Assembly: GCA_017440925.1 (NCBI GenBank)
Contig: JAFSAP010000001.1
Span: forward strand, 1-64,000
DNA length: 64,000 nt
Direction of reading: 5' to 3'
From: Oscillospiraceae bacterium
GTDB taxonomy: Bacteria > Bacillota > Clostridia > Oscillospirales > Oscillospiraceae
Shown here in pieces: positions 62,414 to 64,000 of this stretch. The notes beneath the pieces are model-generated. The model saw only the letters and a program-made list of their open reading frames with translations. It ran no database searches and was not told the origin of the DNA. The position numbers and the translations under genes are program-made. Every line of letters starts with the position of its first letter. Positions within the stretch are counted from its first letter, which is position 1.

Positions 62414-62855
62414 GATACTATCTCCTGTAACGCTGTACATCATGCAGCATTACACCAGGGGATTGCCACGTCGCATGGCTTTCTGCCATGCTCCTCGCAA
62501 TGACAACCCTTATCATAACAATCCCTAAATTCAGAAGTGTTCGCAGGAATGGTTTTTGTGTTGTTCAGCGCAAGATTTTGGTGCAGATCAAAGTTGAAAG
62601 CCGAAGGAATACTTTGTGTACCCGCAAGGGGTATGCCGCATCCGTAAATCGTCTTCGACGACAACGGCTGCGCTATATTTCGAGGCTTTCAAAATGCAGA
62701 GATGCGCCAAAAGATTCGCTGACACAGCCAAAAACCGTTTCAAGAATACTTCCAGCTAAAAAGGGAGCGGGGCGAATGCTCCATTCACCCCGCTGTAGCT
62801 CCCGTTTCGCTTTTGCGCGATTATTCCGTTTGTGTTGTCACCCACGGATCTGCAC
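62414..62855. repeat. rnpA-rpmH gap with two repeat relics
   Basis: No gene was recognised. 62459-62503 is a short relative of the repeat at 55625 (GGGATTGCCACGTCG ... TCGCAATGACAA). 62594-62602 and 62687-62695 are TTGAAAGCC/GGCTTTCAA, inverted ends of another element of about 100 bp. The right end holds the rpmH terminator. Confidence 0.6.
62757..62796 (-). terminator. Terminator after rpmH
   Basis: AGCGGGGTGAATG/CATTCGCCCCGCT stem with GAG loop, then CCCTTTTTAGC on the minus strand. It separates rpmH from rnpA. Confidence 0.88.
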
Positions 62856-62990
62856 TTAGGCGGACAGAACCTTGCGGCCCTTTGCACGGCGGCGGGCCAG
62901 AACCTTGCGGCCGTTGGAAGTAGCCATTCTCTGACGGAAACCGTGGACCTTGGAACGATGACGGCGGCTGGGCTGGTAGGTACGCTTCAT
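62856..62990 (-). CDS. rpmH: Ribosomal protein bL34
   Basis: 44 residues from [20 protein letters not shown] after AGGAGGTG, the canonical L34. In most bacteria dnaA lies on the other side of it; here typA does. Confidence 0.98.
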   Translation of the reverse strand: MKRTYQPSRRHRSKVHGFRQRMATSNGRKVLARRRAKGRKVLSA

Positions 62991-63159
62991 TACACTTTCA
63001 CCTCCTGAAATACTGTGATTTTCTATATGCTCGACAGCCTGGATAGGCCGCAGCAACACATATTAACTGACCATACATAGTCACGCTAGGCCATTATAAC
63101 CGAAAAAGGCAATAAGGTCAACATTTTTTTCTGATTTTTCTGCAGGATTCTTCGAAGAA

Positions 63160-64000
63160 TCAGCCCTGCTCCTGGGCACGCTTCTTCATCAGGTTCCGCA
63201 TGCGGATACCGTGGTCCAGTTCCCGTTTGCGGATACGCAGACTCTTGGGGGTGCATTCCAGCAGTTCGTCATCGGCCAGGAATTCCAGGCACTGCTCCAG
63301 GGACATGATTCTGGGAGGCACCAGGCGGATGGCTTCATCGGAGCCGGAGGCACGCATGTTGGTCAGCTGCTTGCGCTTGCAGACGTTGACAGTCATATCT
63401 TCATTGCGGCTGCAGATGCCAACCACCATACCGGCATAGACCTGAGTGCCAGGGCCGATGAGCATGGAGCCGCGCTCCTGGGCAGCGCCCAGACCGTAGG
63501 TAACGGCTTCACCGGATTCATGGGCAATGAGGCTGCCAACCAGGCGGCGTTCGATTTCACCCTTCATGGGGGCGTAATCCGCCAGAACGGAGGACATGAT
63601 GCCTTCACCCTTGGTGTCGGTGAGGAATTCACTGCGGTAACCAAACAGGCCACGGGAGGGGACCATGAATTCCAGACGGTAACGGCTGCCCATGGGGGTC
63701 ATGCCCAGCAGATCTGCCTTCCGGCGGCCCATCTTTTCGATGACAGCGCCCATGCACTCCTCGGGAACGTCAGCAACCATCCGTTCGATGGGCTCGCAGA
63801 GCTTGCCGTCGATGACCTTGGTCAGAACACGGGGGGTGGAGACGGAGAACTCATAGCCCTCTCTTCTCATGGTCTCCATCAGAATGGACAGGTGCATTTC
63901 GCCGCGGCCTGCCACATTGAAGGAATCGGTGCTGGCCTCGGTGACATGGAGGGAAACATCCTTCAGCAGTTCCTTTTCCAGGCGGTCACGAAGGTTCCGG
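63160..64000 (-). CDS. typA: GTP-binding protein TypA/BipA (C-terminal part)
   Basis: About 280 residues are visible; the N-terminal GTPase domain lies beyond position 64000. TDSFNVAGRGEMHLSILMET, SRGLFGYRSEFLTDTKGEG, YAPMKGEI and the C-terminal LRIRKRELDHGIRMRNLMKK are TypA signatures. It acts in ribosome assembly and stress growth. Confidence 0.96.
   Translation of the reverse strand, partial: RNLRDRLEKELLKDVSLHVTEASTDSFNVAGRGEMHLSILMETMRREGYEFSVSTPRVLTKVIDGKLCEPIERMVADVPEECMGAVIEKMGRRKADLLGMTPMGSRYRLEFMVPSRGLFGYRSEFLTDTKGEGIMSSVLADYAPMKGEIERRLVGSLIAHESGEAVTYGLGAAQERGSMLIGPGTQVYAGMVVGICSRNEDMTVNVCKRKQLTNMRASGSDEAIRLVPPRIMSLEQCLEFLADDELLECTPKSLRIRKRELDHGIRMRNLMKKRAQEQG

Overview
The window looks like a chromosomal segment of a Gram-positive, spore-forming-lineage member of the Clostridia, probably an Oscillospiraceae/Ruminococcaceae-type gut bacterium. 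This is inferred from spoVT, the long single-chain FGAM synthase, strong AGGAGG ribosome binding sites, SigA-type promoters, moderately high GC, and the rpmH-rnpA-yidD-yidC-jag block. No species can be named from sequence alone.

Layout. (1) 1-8.3 kb: a type I-C CRISPR-Cas locus on the minus strand (cas3-cas5-cas8c-cas7-cas4-cas1-cas2, leader, then an array that runs off the left edge). (2) 8.4-16.8 kb: an accessory island flanked by a truncated spoVT copy (8477) and the intact spoVT (16949), both on the plus strand. The island holds a truncated HAD phosphatase, a T4 Rnl1-like RNA ligase, a polynucleotide kinase-HD protein, a Ro60 (TROVE/vWA) protein, a Y RNA with a circularly permuted tRNA-like module, a packed cluster of eleven tRNA genes that decode only Gly, Glu, Asp and Trp, and two WYL-domain regulators. 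This is the most interesting part: it reads as an inducible RNA (tRNA) repair system with its own bank of divergent tRNAs. One CRISPR spacer next door resembles the 3' end and trailer of exactly this tRNA type. (3) 16.9-33.1 kb: housekeeping genes (spoVT, tatD, a phosphopantetheinyl transferase, a metal ATPase, trmL, pgk, tpiA, tsaC, coaE, an M18 aminopeptidase, an NSS transporter and others). (4) 33.2-45 kb: a de novo purine operon, purE-C-F-M-N-(PurO-type IMP cyclohydrolase)-(AICAR transformylase)-purD-purL, led by a ZTP riboswitch. PurF lacks the catalytic N-terminal cysteine, and PurH is replaced by two separate proteins. (5) 45-48.6 kb: a membrane-anchored TIR-PDZ protein and two ferritin-like iron/oxidative-stress proteins. 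(6) 48.7-58 kb: a nucleoside ABC importer and a nucleoside salvage operon (tdk-deoC-deoD-deoB-cdd). (7) 58-64 kb: a DUF4349 lipoprotein, then jag-yidC-yidD-rnpA-rpmH and the 3' part of typA, cut by the right edge.

Functionally, the purine operon and the nucleoside import/salvage operons form the metabolic core. The left third is dedicated to conflict: CRISPR immunity beside RNA repair. Several intergenic regions carry dispersed palindromic repeats of at least four types. Promoters, terminators and operators are called by eye; tRNA and Y RNA folds were worked out by hand base pairing.
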